Below, in pieces: positions 32,001 to 44,700 of a stretch of 64,000 bases of DNA (the stretch's first letter is position 1; each line of letters starts with the position of its first letter). The notes below the pieces were generated by a model, which saw only the letters and a list, made by a program, of their open reading frames with translations, was not told where the DNA came from and made no database searches. A program made the translations under genes and the position numbers. Source of the DNA: Calocera cornea HHB12733 (taxonomy: Eukaryota; Basidiomycota; Dacrymycetes; Dacrymycetales; Dacrymycetaceae). The DNA lies in assembly GCA_001632435.1 (NCBI GenBank), contig KV423918.1:248001-312000 (forward strand), in the 5' to 3' direction.

Positions 32001-33983
32001 GGTTGAACCCGGGCATGCCGAGGGCGTTAGCGGCCATGAAATTGGGCAGCATGTTCGGGAAGCTGAACGAGGCCATCTTCTGGTGGTGCCCGCCCGAGGC
32101 AGCACGGAACTGCTGCAGGCTCTGGAGCTGGGCCTGGGCTTGCGCGAGGTCTGCAGCGAAGGGACTCTCATTCTGAAGGGCACCGGCGCCGCCGTCTGCA
32201 GAAACATATTTCAAAACAGCTCTTGCATGCACGGATGGTATAAACTTACTGATCCTCCAGCTTGAGTCCTGCCTCGAAGCTTGACGCGAGTGGGCTCCGC
32301 CAGGCGGCGAGAAGCCCTCATCATAGCCTTCATTATAGAAGTTATATCCAGCACTAGGCTGGGGCTGGTGACCCTTGGCCAAAACATTGACGCTGTGCCT
32401 GCGTCCATGGGCGTTACCACGTCCAATCTGCTGAGGCATCTGCTGCTGCATGGGGATCTGCGGCGACAGTTGCGGGTTCATGCCCGGCATCCCGAAGGGC
32501 ATCCCAGGGGGCATGCCCATCGGGCCCATGGGAGGCATACCGGGCTGAGCGAACTCGGCTGGCGCAAAGCCGCCCATCATGCCCAAGCTGCCCATGGGGA
32601 CTTGCTGGCTCTGGATGCGACGGTGGGCGGCGCTGCGAGCAGCGGCGGCGGGGAGCTGCGAGGGGCTGATACCAGGGAAGCCGGGGACGATCGTACCAGC
32701 GACTAGCTGCTGCTGGAGGAGCTGCTGTTGCTGTTGCTGCAGGGCCTCGATCTGGTTTTGCAAGGCGATCTACTTGGGGTCAGTACATGCATATATACTG
32801 GATCAGACCCGAAGCTCACCTGCTCAGCCATCAACCCGGTCATGCCAGGCATCTCGCTCTGTGCACGCCCATGACCCATACCAGTAGGCATCGGCATGGG
32901 CATCTGCATTTCCTCGACGCCATACTGGCCCTGCGGGATCTTGTACTCCGCATCCTCCTCGCCGATCGCGGGGCCGAGGCTCTGCACGCCACCGGCGGCG
33001 GAGGCACCGCGCTTGCGAGCACCAAAGACGAAGGACGGGGCGAGTTGAGGGCGCCCACTGGGGCCAAGAGAGGGCTCGGGAAGTTGAGCCGCCTGCTGCT
33101 GGCGCTGGGCGGCGAGGGCGGCGAAACGAGGCGCGGTGAATGCAGGCTGTTGACCCTGCTGCGCACTGGTGTAGATCGGCTGCTGGGGTTCGGCGATCTC
33201 ACCCTCCTCGAAGGTGACATTGCCGTCCTCGACATCTTCGACCATGGGTCCGAGCTGGGAAGAGAAGCCGGAGCCGGAGTTGCTGGACGGGAAGGAGTAG
33301 CTACTGAACGAAGCGGGTGCAGCGCTCATGCTGGCAGCCTTGCGATGACGGGGCGGGACTTCGGCCTTCTCCTGCTCCTGCTGTTGCTGAGGAGGGGGAG
33401 GAGGGGGAGGATAGATGACACCGGGCTGGAAGACGGGCGCGTCGGGCGCGAGATTGGAATGGAACGGCTGTGCAGGCTGGGCTGCCGGAGGCGGAGAAGC
33501 GGCCGTGCTCGTGGAAGGAGGCTGCATGGCCTTCATATCGCTGATCATCTTCTGCAGGGAGCTGAGCGCCGCCTCGGGTTGCGGAGACGTCCCGGCCGCA
33601 GGCGCAGGAGCGTCCTTACTGACGGATGAGCTGCGTGCCTGACTCTGAGTCGGGCCCTGGCCTTGACGACGTGCCCCGCCGGTCGAACGCTGGCTGTTCT
33701 CGCGCCTGGGACGATTCTCGGCGGCTGCTTTCTTCTCGGCTTCGGGAGCACTACCGTTTCCGTTGCCCGTGCCGGTGCCGTTGCCCTTCTTCTGGCTGCC
33801 GCGCGAAGTGGGGCGGGACGTCGACCTGCCCTCGCGATCGCGCTCGTTGGTCGAGTTGGATCGCACCGGCGCTGCCTTCTTCTGAGCGCGCTGCCCCGCA
33901 CCTCCATTCCCGTTCCCAGGCTTCGCTTCCTTCTTATCACCTGCCGCAGGGGGCGGAGGCGTCTGGGCCGCGACGTCTGTCAT
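29061..33983 (-). CDS. SSD1: SSD1-like RNA-binding protein with RNB domain
   Basis: Exons include 33983-32820, 32769-32250, 32195-31556, 31505-30515, 30462-29919, one from 29870, and further exons to the stop at 29061; all junctions checked join in frame. The N-terminal third is disordered and Gln/Pro/Met-rich. Cold-shock-like domains follow (GILRVNKRNRSDAYV, DIYICGSKDRNRALEGDIV), then the RNB domain (FTIDPSTAKDLDDALS, HIADVSYFV, YLVQRAVPMLP, YTHFTSPIRRYADVLVHRQL) and a C-terminal S1-like end. Yeast Ssd1 binds mRNA 5' regions and represses translation of cell-wall mRNAs. Here the Asp residues of the DIS3L2-type active site (DPSTAKDLDD) are visible, so nuclease activity is not excluded by this motif. 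It ends in a basic NPYAKKK. Confidence 0.9.
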
Positions 33984-34792
33984 GACGCACTGTCGTGAAT
34001 AGGATAGAGGAGTTTCAGGTTTTTTTTTTGGATTGACGAGTTTTGATGTTTTTTTGGATCGAGACGGGAGCCTCGGCTTTGCGTTTTTCTAAGTATCGGT
34101 AGGCTTGGGCAGTCGAGACCTAATGAAAGCTGCGCATATATGCTCTCACCCGGCTGCTCGTATGATCAAAAGGAGCACTTACGTTGCGACGGTTTTGTTA
34201 TCAGGTATGGAACAGCTGTCGAGTACCGAGTGCGAGTCCGTGCTTGTGCCGCGTTGGTCGCGATCGGCGTGGTGAGCTGCTGATCGGTTGCTTGCGCGGG
34301 CTCTGGCTGTCTGCAGCACTGGGCGTGCAGGCAGTGGGAGGGTGCAGAAGAGAGAGTCGGATGCTGCCTGACAAGGCGTGTGGGAATAAGCGATGGTTTT
34401 TGCTGGGTGAGGGGTGGGGGAGGGAGGGTGAGGGGGTAGGGAGGGGGTGCAGGACCGACTGGACGTGGACTTGTGACAAGAGGAAGAGAGAGCGGCGTTG
34501 GTGGTTAGGGTAAAAGCGCAGGGAGCGTGTGACGATTGAATAGGCCCGCTAGCCCAACCCGTTCCTTCCGCGCCCCCTCTCCGCATCTGGATACGCGCCC
34601 CACAGCCACACAGCTACCCCGTGCCGAGTGGCGACGGGTTTCGACGGCCGGCGTTTCCACCGAATCTTCCACCATTCGATTGTTGATAACACACTATCCC
34701 GCAACTAAGGGTCAAGCGACCCGTCTAACAACCACAGATAATACAAGAATACAACTAGTATTTCCCTCTTTTGTGCTTCATATTCCCTGTAA
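33984..34792. other. SSD1 upstream region and HIS4 downstream region
   Basis: The gap contains a T-tract (34021-34029) and GC-rich stretches. I see no gene; open frames here have no support. Confidence 0.5.
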
Positions 34793-37431
34793 CTACTCCT
34801 TGGCCAGCGCGGCCAGCCTGACTTTGACGGCGTTCGCATGCGCGTCGAGCCCCTCGCACTCTGCCAGAGTCACGACCACCGGGCCCAGCTTGCCCAGCCC
34901 AGCCTTGGTCACCTGCTGCGAGGTGATGTGCTTCTGGAACGACTGGGTGTTGACCCCGCTGAACTGGCGCGCAAACCCGTTCGTCGGAAGTGTGTGGTTC
35001 GTCCCGGACGCATAATCTCCACAGCTTGAACAATCCCCGATCAGGATCATTTTCCCGGAAAACACATCCACTTCACGTACCTCTCCGGCGAGTAAGCGCC
35101 GACGAACACGCTCCCTGCGTTCTGCACATACTGCACCGCGCCCGGCGCGTCCTCGAGGTGCAGGATAAGGTGCTCCGGCGCGTATTCGTTCGAGAACTGT
35201 AGCGCCTCCTGCACCGTGTTGACCTTGACGATCAGGCTCTTGCTAACCGAGACCTTCATGATCTCTACTCTCGGAAGCGCGCGCGCCTGCCGATCCACGG
35301 CGAGCTCGATGCTCCGCAAGTGCTCCGGCGTCAGGTCGATCGCAACGAGCACGACCTGGGAGTCCACCCCATGCTCGGCCTGGGAGAGCAGGTCCGCAGC
35401 GACGAACTCTGCATCGGCCGTGCGGTCCGCGATCACCAGCACCTCGCTCGGCCCGGCCGGCATGTCGATCGCGACGAGCGCCTCTGTGTCGTTCTGGACG
35501 AGCATCTTGGCGGCCGTGACCCACTGGTTTCCGGGGCCGAAGATCTTGTCGACCTTCGGCACCGTCTCCGTGCCGTAAGCCATGGCTGCAACAGCCTGCC
35601 CGCCGCCGGCTTTGAGGATGCACGTGGCGCCGACGAGCGAGGCGACATACATCACCTCGGGGACGATGCTCCCGTCCGGGCGGGGCGGCGTGGCGAGGAC
35701 GATCTCCTTGCACCCTGCGACTTGGGCAGGGATGCCGAGCATGAGCGCGGTCGAGGGAAGCACCGCTGTCCCTCCGGGCACGTACAGCCCCACGCGGGCA
35801 ATAGGCCGCGCAAAGCGACTGCACACCACGCCCGGCATCGTCTCGACCTCGAGGATGGTCTTATCCGCCTGCGCGGCGTGGAAGGCGTACACGTTCTTAT
35901 ACGCCTGGTCGATCGCCGCCTTCACGTCTGCAGGGAGGCGCATCGACTCCTGGCTGAACGGCGGGCGGATGACGACCTCGCCCAGATCGGCCTTGTCGAA
36001 CTTGAGCGTGAGCTCACGCAGCGCCGCGTCCCCCCGCAGGCGCACGGCGTCCACGATCGGCCGCACCTTTGCGATCATCTCCTCGCTCTTCAGCGTGGGA
36101 CGCTTCATCATCCCCGCGCGCTGGGATGGGGGGACAGAGGCGAGGTCGTAGGAGCGCATCTGGATGGGCGCGTCGGGTGCCAGCTCGGACGCGGATGCGG
36201 GAGGCTTCGCCGTTGCAGCTGCTACATTTCCGTTCGTCGCAGCAGCAGCCTTCGAGCTCTCCGAAGCGGCGCCATTCTGCATCCACTGCGGCTTCGCGTC
36301 GCCCTTCCGTCGTGTGACCTTGTACGCCTTCCTGTCCAAGCTCCGCTCGATATCTTGCACACTCACGCCTTTGCTCACACACTTCGCTAGGGCGAAGTAG
36401 ATCAGGTCGGCCGCCTCGAACGCGACGTCCTCCTTCGTCTCGGCCGCACACAACTCGTCCGCCTCTTCCATGATCTTGCTCCTGAGCAGCTGAGGATCGC
36501 CAAACAAGCGTGCCGTATAGCTTCCCTCCGGCGCGCTGGCAAAGCGCTGTTTGAGCGTTCCCTCGAGTGCAGCGATGCCGGACATATTCCCAAAGCAGCT
36601 GGGTGTGGCAAGGTGGCAGAACCCGGCACCGTGCTGCACCACCTGGAACTCGAGGCAGTCCGCGTCGCAGTCCGCGACGATGCGCACAATGTCTTGCGTC
36701 GCGCCGCTCGTCTCGCCCTTGCGCCACAGCCCGTGCCGGCGGGAGAAGTACACGCCCTTACCCGAGAGCAGCGCCTCGCGCACACTCTCCCGCGAGGAGT
36801 ACACCATGCCCAGGGTGCGACCGCCCTGCGGGTACGCGCTCACCACCGTCGGAATGAGCCCGTCGTGCCGGTCGGACACGACGGGTGCAAGGAACGCGTC
36901 GGCGATGTTGAGCTTCTCCTTCGTTGTGGGACCCACGGTGAGCTGGCTGAGGGGAACGACGACAGGCACCCCCAGCGGGGCGGCCGCGCGGATCGCCTCT
37001 AGGGTCGGAGTTCCCGACTCGTCCCAGAGGAGCACTTCGCCAGCGTACGCCTGCTGGAACGCCTTGATGGCCTGCTGGGGAAGCGCCTCCGTCGCACGCA
37101 TGAGCACGAGGGCAGCGTAGTCCTTGTGGGTCTCCTGGCCAAGGATGAAGCTCTGCACGAGCCTGCCCGCGGGGAGGGAGGCGTAGGCGTCGTCGAAGGC
37201 CGGGCAGGGAAGGATGATGCGCTCTGCGCCGCTGTCGAGCCATGCGGTGATCTGGTCCAGTGAGGGTGCCGTAGGAGAGGTGTAGAGGATGGTGTATGCG
37301 CACGAGGGCGGGAGGAGGGTGAGGTCGAACGAGGTGGGGACGAGGACGTGGCCTAGGCGTGCGGCGGCTGCGAGGAGGGCGGGCTCGGGGCTGGGGGTGT
37401 CGACGTAGGGTAGGAGGATGGGCGGGGCCAT
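34793..37431 (-). CDS. HIS4: trifunctional histidine biosynthesis protein
   Basis: Two exons, 37431-35081 and 35024-34793; the join gives [18 protein letters not shown] in frame. About 860 residues, the usual length. The order is phosphoribosyl-AMP cyclohydrolase ([31 protein letters not shown] with metal-binding Cys/His), phosphoribosyl-ATP pyrophosphohydrolase ([23 protein letters not shown]) and histidinol dehydrogenase ([46 protein letters not shown]). It carries out steps 2, 3 and the last two oxidations of histidine synthesis. A linker rich in Ala/Ser joins the second and third domains. It is divergent from IME4 across 295 bp. Confidence 0.97.
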
Positions 37432-37726
37432 GCTTGCGGGCCTTTTCGGGGAATAATCAACGTAGCTGCTCGCAGGTTGTGGTTGTGGGTTGTGGGTTGT
37501 GGGTTGTGGGTTGCAAGCGTGGCCGAGTCAGGCAGATAAGTCCCGTACCGCTCCGAACCCCTCAGGGTTCTCACAAGAAACTTGCTTCACCTCCCCCGAT
37601 CAGCCACACAGCCACCCGATCGCGGCATTCCAGCGCGTCACCGAGCGGTCCCTAGTGCGCGACTTTATTACATACCACCCAGCCTGAGCAGCCTGAGCAG
37701 CCTTGTGGGTACGCACGCACGCAAGC
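37432..37726. promoter_or_regulatory. divergent HIS4/IME4 promoter with 7-bp tandem repeat
   Basis: 295 bp between start codons. A GGTTGTG tandem repeat of about five units occupies 37475-37512. The IME4 half is also present, inverted, near 22360-22465. No TATA box is evident. Confidence 0.6.
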
Positions 37727-40009
37727 ATGCCTCCGACTCTGGAACAAACAGCAACCCTCGTGGAGGAGTACCTTCTCTCCCAACCCCCGCTGAGCCTGCC
37801 CACAAAGTCCAAAGATCTCCTGCGACAGTACGTCCCTACCGGCCCTTTACCCTCCTGGTGTCTCACTAACACACCCACCCCGCACACAGGCTCATAGTCG
37901 CCAATCCCTCCAAAGCTCGCCAAGCGGGGTTGAAGCTCTCCGACCGTGCGCTGGTGGATGATGCCCTGAGAACGCTCAAGCAGGGCTGGGAGCAGGGCCG
38001 GGTGCGGCTGGAGGAGGACCGTGGGGAGCTGGTGCTGACTGAGGTCAGTGTGGGTCCGAGCAGGGGAGAGGGTGACATGGACCAAGGCGTGTCTCTTATA
38101 TTCCCTGTGAAGGCATCCGTGCTGACTGCGATATAGATATGTCCCAGAGAGGTGAAGGCGAGGAAGGCAAGCTGACCAAGCTGGAGACGCTCCAGGCTGT
38201 CCTCCAGAGGGGTACGGCCCGCTCCAGGCTGCTCGCCGAGCGCGTACGTCTCCGCTCTGCCCCTCCTCTCCCTCACTCTGCTCAAAATACAGCACTAACG
38301 ACTCACACCTTCCTCTCTCAGTTCCACTCCGCTCCGACCCAAACATTCGAGCCCCTCTGCCCGCACATCACCAAGCTAGACTGCGCCAAGTCCTTACACG
38401 CCCTCACCGGCCACTTCACCGCCTGCAGCCTCGTGCACTTCCGCCCCATCCTCCGCCCACACACGGACCCTTCCCTGGGTCACTGCTCCTACCTCAACAC
38501 GTGCTACTCCGAGCCCTCCTACGCCCTCTCGCCGAGTATCGGCCCGCCGCCTGCTAGGGCAAGCGGGAGCGTGTACTTGCCCAGTGGGCTCGGGGCGGGA
38601 GGCCGGGGGAAGGAAAAGGCGCCGTGCAGGTACTTGCACTTTGAAGTGGACTATGACGGGGAGGACGCGCCTGGAGCACCCCAGTCGAACGACATGGAGA
38701 ACAGCCGGCCTCGGCAGAGACTGCCGGAGGAGCAGCGCTTGCCGATCGGCAGGGGCCCCGCGGGGACGTACAGCAGCGGACTGGTGCGTCTCTTGCATTG
38801 CTCCGGCGAGATGTCCTGATATGATGTGGGACTGGCAGCTGCCGCCGCAGTGGGTGAACTGCGATCTGCGCAAGTTCGACTATGGGATACTGGGCAAGTT
38901 CCACGTGATCATGGCCGATCCGCCATGGGATATTCATATGAGTGTGCGTGCGCTCTTCTCCAACTGCACTGCAAACTGGGGAGCATAGGCTGACATCAAC
39001 ATTGTACTGCATACAGTTACCATACGGGACTATGACGGACGACGAGATGCGCAACATGCCGATGTCAGCTCTGCAGGACGAGGGCCTGCTCTTCCTCTGG
39101 GTGACGGGGCGCGCGATGGAGGTGGGCCGCGAGTGCCTCAGGGTGTGGGGGTACACGCGTGTGGACGAAATAATCTGGGTGAAGACGAACCAGCTTCAGA
39201 GGGTGATCAGGACCGGGCGGACGGGACATTGGCTCAAGTGAGTATTGTCCATTCTCGTTCGCCCCCGGCTGCATCCCGCAGTGTGCTCCATGATGCAGGC
39301 CGCCGCTGACGCACTGGTGCCCAGTCACACGAAGGAGCATCTCCTCGTGGGGCTCAAGGCGCCCACCGATGCCTCCGGGAACCTGATCTGGCCACGGTGG
39401 ATCAACCGCGGCCTCGACACGGACGTGATTGTGAGCGAGGTCCGGGAGACGAGCCGCAAGCCGGACGAGGCGTACTCACTGATCGAGAGACTGTGTCCCG
39501 GGGGAAGAAAGATCGGTACGTGTTCGCTTGCTCGGACAAGCGGATTTCACGAGCGCTTCTGGTGCCACTGAGCTATGCCATTCCGGGCGGGGCCCCTCTT
39601 TCAATTTCACCTGCTCGCAAATTTAGTACTTCTGCATGACGGAGAGGAAGAGGAATAGGTATGTCTCAGATCACTCTCACATCAGGGATGTGGAGCTGAC
39701 AAGGTTGACAGGTATTGCCTGCGTTGCTCGCAATTTCACCACTTCTGTCCAACTGCTTGTTCGGCTCCTGTCCACGCTGATACTGACCAAGCGAAATAGA
39801 GATATTCGGGAGGAAGCACAACGCACGCCCCGGGTGGATCACACTCGGCAACCAATTGGGGGGCGATCAAATACATGAGTCAGATTTGGCGGATAGGATG
39901 CGAAAAAGGTATGTCACACTGGAGCGCTGAATGTGGTTGTGGCACTGATAAAGTTGCCAGGTATCCAGAGCGCTACTCGCAAGGCGGTGCCACGCCGCAT
40001 ATAGCTTAG
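37727..40009 (+). CDS. IME4: mRNA N6-adenosine methyltransferase catalytic subunit
   Basis: The start ATG 37727 opens [16 protein letters not shown]. Firm exons are 37727-37827, 37890-38043 (its donor may lie slightly further right), the zinc-finger exon from about 38322, the exon with the DPPW motif (to 38940), exons across 39015-39515, 39800-39908 and 39961-40009. The METTL3-type double CCCH finger is complete ([32 protein letters not shown]). The catalytic domain has [33 protein letters not shown] and HTKEHLLVG, and ends with [10 protein letters not shown]. It transfers methyl from S-adenosylmethionine to adenosine in mRNA, usually with a METTL14-type partner. DPPW marks it as the catalytic subunit. 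A partial copy lies at 20995-22465, and its last exon region is triplicated. Confidence 0.92.
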
Positions 40010-40145
40010 CTTTGGCTGCCATGATGGAGAAGAAGAGGAATAGGCATGTCTCAGATCACTCTCACTTCAGGGACGTGGGGCTGGCAAGGTTCCCAGGTAT
40101 CGCTGGGTGTTACTCGCAAGGCGGAATGCAGCCAGCAATGGCTTA
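39638..40145 (+). repeat. three degenerate copies of the IME4 terminal exon region
   Basis: A unit of exon end, GTATGTC intron and next exon start occurs at about 39638-39745 (inside the preceding intron), 39885-40009 (used by the gene) and 40021-40145 (downstream). Copies 1 and 3 share GAGGAATAGG.ATGTCTCAG and ATCACTCTCAC; copies 2 and 3 share TTACTCGCAAGGCGG-like sequence (CTACTCGCAAGGCGG in copy 2). Copy 3 has GC in place of the GT donor. Confidence 0.7.
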
Positions 40146-40149
40146 GCCC

Positions 40150-41734
40150 CGCTACAAATCCTATTTCACTGTGCGGAACTGAACGTGAGACAATCAACAA
40201 TCATGTTATCCAGCGCCGGCGCATTGCCAGCATTGAAGCGCCGAGTGCTTTGCATCAGGCCGCTTCCCGCTTCCGACCATCACACATTTGTACTATCTGA
40301 GTTTGCAGCCAGTGATACCATGACTCCTCCTTCCTAGATTGGCAGGTGTCCCTGCATAACCGCTTTCGGACTTGTTGGGAACCGTAGGTAAAGCCAACTG
40401 TGCATAATAATGGACGAGTTGTCATGGAATGCGTTCAATTGGGACAGCAAGTATCCAGACCGCGAACCATGGAAACGGACCCATCAACTCGTAAAATCGG
40501 GGTAAGTCCGGACGTTATCTGAATGCTTCATTGCCCTTGGGCGCCTGACCGCAATGGCCATCGTGAATATCTCTCCGATCCAGTAACTCTACGGATAGCC
40601 CCAATGATGGAACATTCGGGTGTTCCATCAGTAGCGGGTCGTTACACTCGCCGGTAACGACCCCTGTGCCCATTGTACGTACACGGTAAAGCGTTCCAGT
40701 GCCAAGGTAGCGGGTGGCACCAAACAAACTGATTCCACCGTTGCGACGTGGCAGATTTGGCAGATCGGTTGCGGGCATGCTCTGATGAGGACCGCACCTT
40801 TCTGGGACGGTGGGTCCACCCTGCGGACATTATACGCCTCTATCGAGATGAGGCGGCGGTGTTCAATGTAAACCCCGCGCCAGAAGACGCGAAGCACGTC
40901 CCGTGCCGGACGCCGGGCGTCACAGCCTGTGGGAGTTGGATCGACGGGAACGCGCGAAAACGAAACCGAAAAAGCCAGGGTTTGCGATGTATGGGGCTTC
41001 TCACTCATGGGAACGTTATAGCTCGATTGGACAAAAGATATGTTCACGACAATGAATGTCGCATGTTGCTGCCTCGAGGCAGATGATGATGGATGAGGAG
41101 CCTAATAACGCCGAGATCGGATTACCACTGCGCTGGGGAGGATTTGCCTCCGCGGAGACAAGAAGGGAGCGCGCGTGGGGAGCCGAAGAAGCGCGAAAAG
41201 GGATCGTACAATGGCGCTTCCTTTGTTCGGCGCAACCCTTCCCTCAGCGTCTCCTGCCAATTTGGGGGCATCACCAGGAACGACACGGACCCTTTCTGCT
41301 CAACATGAAGGCCAGCGACCATGTGCTGCGCGCCCGTGAATCCGCGAAGGCAGGTGAACCTTGCTGGATCGGACCTTTCCAAACTCACTCGCGTTGGTCC
41401 GCCGCTGCCAACACCAACTCAATCAAACCTCTCCACCGGACATCACTCGTCACCAGCACCCCAATTTCGACCCTCCGTCCCCCGATTCGACGGGGTCAGC
41501 CGACTACAGGACTCCGCTCGTGGGGCGAACCTGCTTCCGTCCAAGGCTTAAAGGTCGCCTCTAACGCCCTCTTCGCCCTCTCCCTCAGTCGCCCCCGAGG
41601 TTACTCTTCTGCTCTCACTCTCACACTCACCAGTGACTTGTCGTCTCTCCGCCTTCTTACCTTCATCTGCCATCTTCTACCTCTCACACCCCAGCTCCCA
41701 CTCTCATCTCCAACCTCTTTCATCCTTCAGCACA
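40150..41734. other. gene-free stretch before paralogue 1
   Basis: About 1.6 kb. Apart from the dispersed repeat at 41141-41375 I see no gene that I can support. A pyrimidine-rich leader with CTCTCAC/CACTCTCACAC words (41580-41730) precedes the next start codon. Confidence 0.5.
41141..41375 (+). repeat. dispersed repeat, copy 2
   Basis: Inverted relative to copy 1 at 6985-7210, with similarity over about 230 bp and many substitutions. It lies upstream of paralogue 1. There is no terminal repeat or gene that would name it. Confidence 0.75.
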
Positions 41735-44700
41735 ATGGCTTTCATCCGTTTCAACGGCTTTGCCCAGATGTTCCAAGCTGCTCTATCCGGCGGCAACCCT
41801 CAGGCGTGAGTTTTATAGCGCCTCTCTCGTAAAGGCCGTTCTGACATCCTTATAGTGCCAATGTGGTTGACGTGGACTACAACGGTTTCAACTTCCAGCT
41901 CGACGACCCGAGCAACGACGACTTTCTCCACTACATGGCTCTTCCCAACAGCCAGGAGTCGCAGGCGTGGAGTTACGACTCGCAGAATACTGCCTACGAG
42001 TTTGAGGACAACAATCTCCTCATCTCTGCGCCTGCGCCTGCGGTTGGTCACCTCCACACACCCACCCAGGTCAACCTGGCCCAAGGAGCCGTGCCCACTC
42101 TGGACAATGAGCACGTCATTGCGTACAATCCCCCTAAATCGCATCCATTCCCCGCTGGAGCCCACGGCGAACCCACTGTCCACACCCACCTTCCGGCCTT
42201 GGTCACCACATCCCATCGTAGCCCTCTGCCCCACGATACAGAGCAAACGGCAGGTCACGGCTATCCAGCAGCGCGCGACGTCTCCTTTCAGGTCCCTACG
42301 GAGCCTGGCTCAACCGCGCGCGACCCGTCCCCCTCCCGAGCTGAGTCTCCCGAGATCGTCGAACTGGCACGTGCAGTGTTCAATGCAACCAGCAACAAGC
42401 CTGCTCGGATCAAGAGGGAGCGGGAGGAGGAGGACCTCCATGAGCTTCCGCCGGCCACCCGACAACGTGTGGACAAGGGTACGTCGCGTCCTCGTCAAGA
42501 GCCAGATGGCCCCCGTTCCAGATCATTTGGCAAAACATCGGAGACGGTCGCGGATACCACGGAGCAACGTTGGGAAGGCCCACCAAACGAGGGGCGGGAG
42601 TGGGGGTCCGCAGACACACTGCAAATGATACCGGTAGGCAACCCCCTCCCTTTTGTGGTTGGTTCTAACAAGCCTTCAGCCAATGGGTGCAATACGTACA
42701 TCCGGCCCACCCACCGATTTTCCGACTTGGGAAGAGGCAATGGCTCGAGCAGAGCGCAGCGGAGACCAAGACAGAATGGCGCTGGTTTGGAGAAATGTGA
42801 GTTGGCTGGTCCCGCAAGATATTCATCATATGCTAACGGACACTGTAGCGCCCTTTCAACGACGAATGGAATGCCGAGCTGCAGCGCCGGATGGTACTGC
42901 GCGGGTTTCCGAAAGGTACCTTGGGGTCGAAATACTGCAGGGCGTCCTGCGAAGAAGAGCAACAGCTGCGCCTCGAGCGCGAGGAGCAGGAACGGGATGA
43001 GCAGTTGCATAGGATTCGTCTCACGGTAGGCCAAACGTCATTCACACAGTACTTCATACTGACCTTTGTAGATGACTCCAGGTGTCCTTGGCCTCGACTT
43101 AGGTGGGGCGCAGAATCCTGTGCCCTCGATGGAGTCGGAGATGCTGGAGGAATCCAGTTCTGTAAGTGCATGCCTTGGGTTAATATTGGCTCACTAACAG
43201 TCGTGACAGCGCGCATCGTCCGAAGAATCGGTGGATCCTCGTCTTCCCATCCTTCAAGATCATTTGGCGGCCGTGGGGGCCGTTCCACCTCCCCCGCCGG
43301 CCCCTCCCCTCCCGTCTCCTCCCGGAACACCGACTTCAGAGCTCTCTGACCTGCCACCACTGCCCGATATGGGCGATCTGCCGCCTCTTGTGGCCAGCAC
43401 GCAGCCTCCCTCTACGCAGCCGAGGGTACCTCGTTCGCATGGGGAATCAGCCAGCGGAGGTCTCTCGCACGAGAATTCCATCGGTGGCCCGTCGTCGTCG
43501 GCATTTGTCCATCCCATCGCTGCGGAGCGCAATTTCGCCTCATTGCCTAAGCGCGCGGGGAAGGGCAAAGGGGTTCCGCAGACTACGCTAACGACGTTCG
43601 ATGGGCGTGGTGCACTCGACATGGTCGACCCTGTTCGCTGCAAGGTCGAGCCGGATGAAGACGCCATTGTTCAACCGCTGAGGGTTGACAAAGGCAAGAA
43701 GCGCGCCGTCGAAAAGAGGTCGGTCGAAGATGATGCGGCCTCGCTGCCCGATGCCTCACGCAAGAGGCCCAAGCTATCCATCCAGTCGCACTCATCTGAA
43801 AGGCGTGCCACTACCCCCAGGCGCGGTCGCAACATTCCCACCCACGCCGAGACTGGGTCCTGGATATCGGTCGAGACCTCCGCGCCATCGCTTGAGCAGT
43901 CGCGGTCGAATACGGCTGGCCTTGCCGCGGGCACCAGTGGCTCGTCGCACAATAACACGGCCACAGTCCAGCAATGGCTGGCCTCGACAGCGGATCTCCC
44001 TCCTCACGTTAACGCCCAAGGCGATGCGCACGGCATGGGGTCTCTGACAACGCGGGCTGTTCACAGGGAAGGTCGTCGGCACAGGCGTGTCGACGCGAAC
44101 TTCATGGTGGAGTCAAGACTGGTGTACGGTCTCGAGGACCACAACATAGCTGAGGCTGACCGCCCAGTGGTCGTAATCCCCGACGGTCGCACATCCGCCA
44201 CGAACGCGACGGCGCTACCATGGCCGGAGGACTCGGTGCAGCCCGTGCCGGAGCAACCGCAGCCCGTGACACAGCAATTCCAGTCCATACCGACACCGAC
44301 ACCCTTGCCCGTCCCAGAGCAACCCCAGTATATGCCGCTGCCCGAGGACGAGTCCGAAGCCAGGCAGAATCCCAAGCCTGAGCCGTTTGACATCGTGGCG
44401 TGGTACGCGGCGGGTAACTTTGACTACTGGACCCTGCCGCCTTACATCCGCAAAGCGATTGCTCCCCACCTGCCCCTCAAGCCGCCGCCGTGCCGTGAAC
44501 GCCTGCTTTTCAGTAAGGGCTCTTCTTCGCGCCGTAGGAACGTTCCCAACCGTGAGAGGGGGGGAATTCCTCATGTCTTTGGCGGGTCCACCTCGACCGC
44601 CGCCTCCAGTAACCTACCTCATCAGTTCCATGGATCCACCTCGACCGCCGCCTCCAATGACGTTCCTGATCTCTTCCGCGCGTCCACCTCAACTGCCGCC

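Noticed and set aside
35320..36390. Plus-strand frame of 356 residues
   Set aside because: It is antisense to HIS4 and rich in His, Arg and Asp as expected for a shadow frame; it has no recognisable domain.
37600..38346. Minus-strand frame of 248 residues over the IME4 5' exons
   Set aside because: It runs through introns and exons of IME4 in reverse. The plus-strand reading has the METTL3 zinc fingers and catalytic motifs, so this is a shadow.
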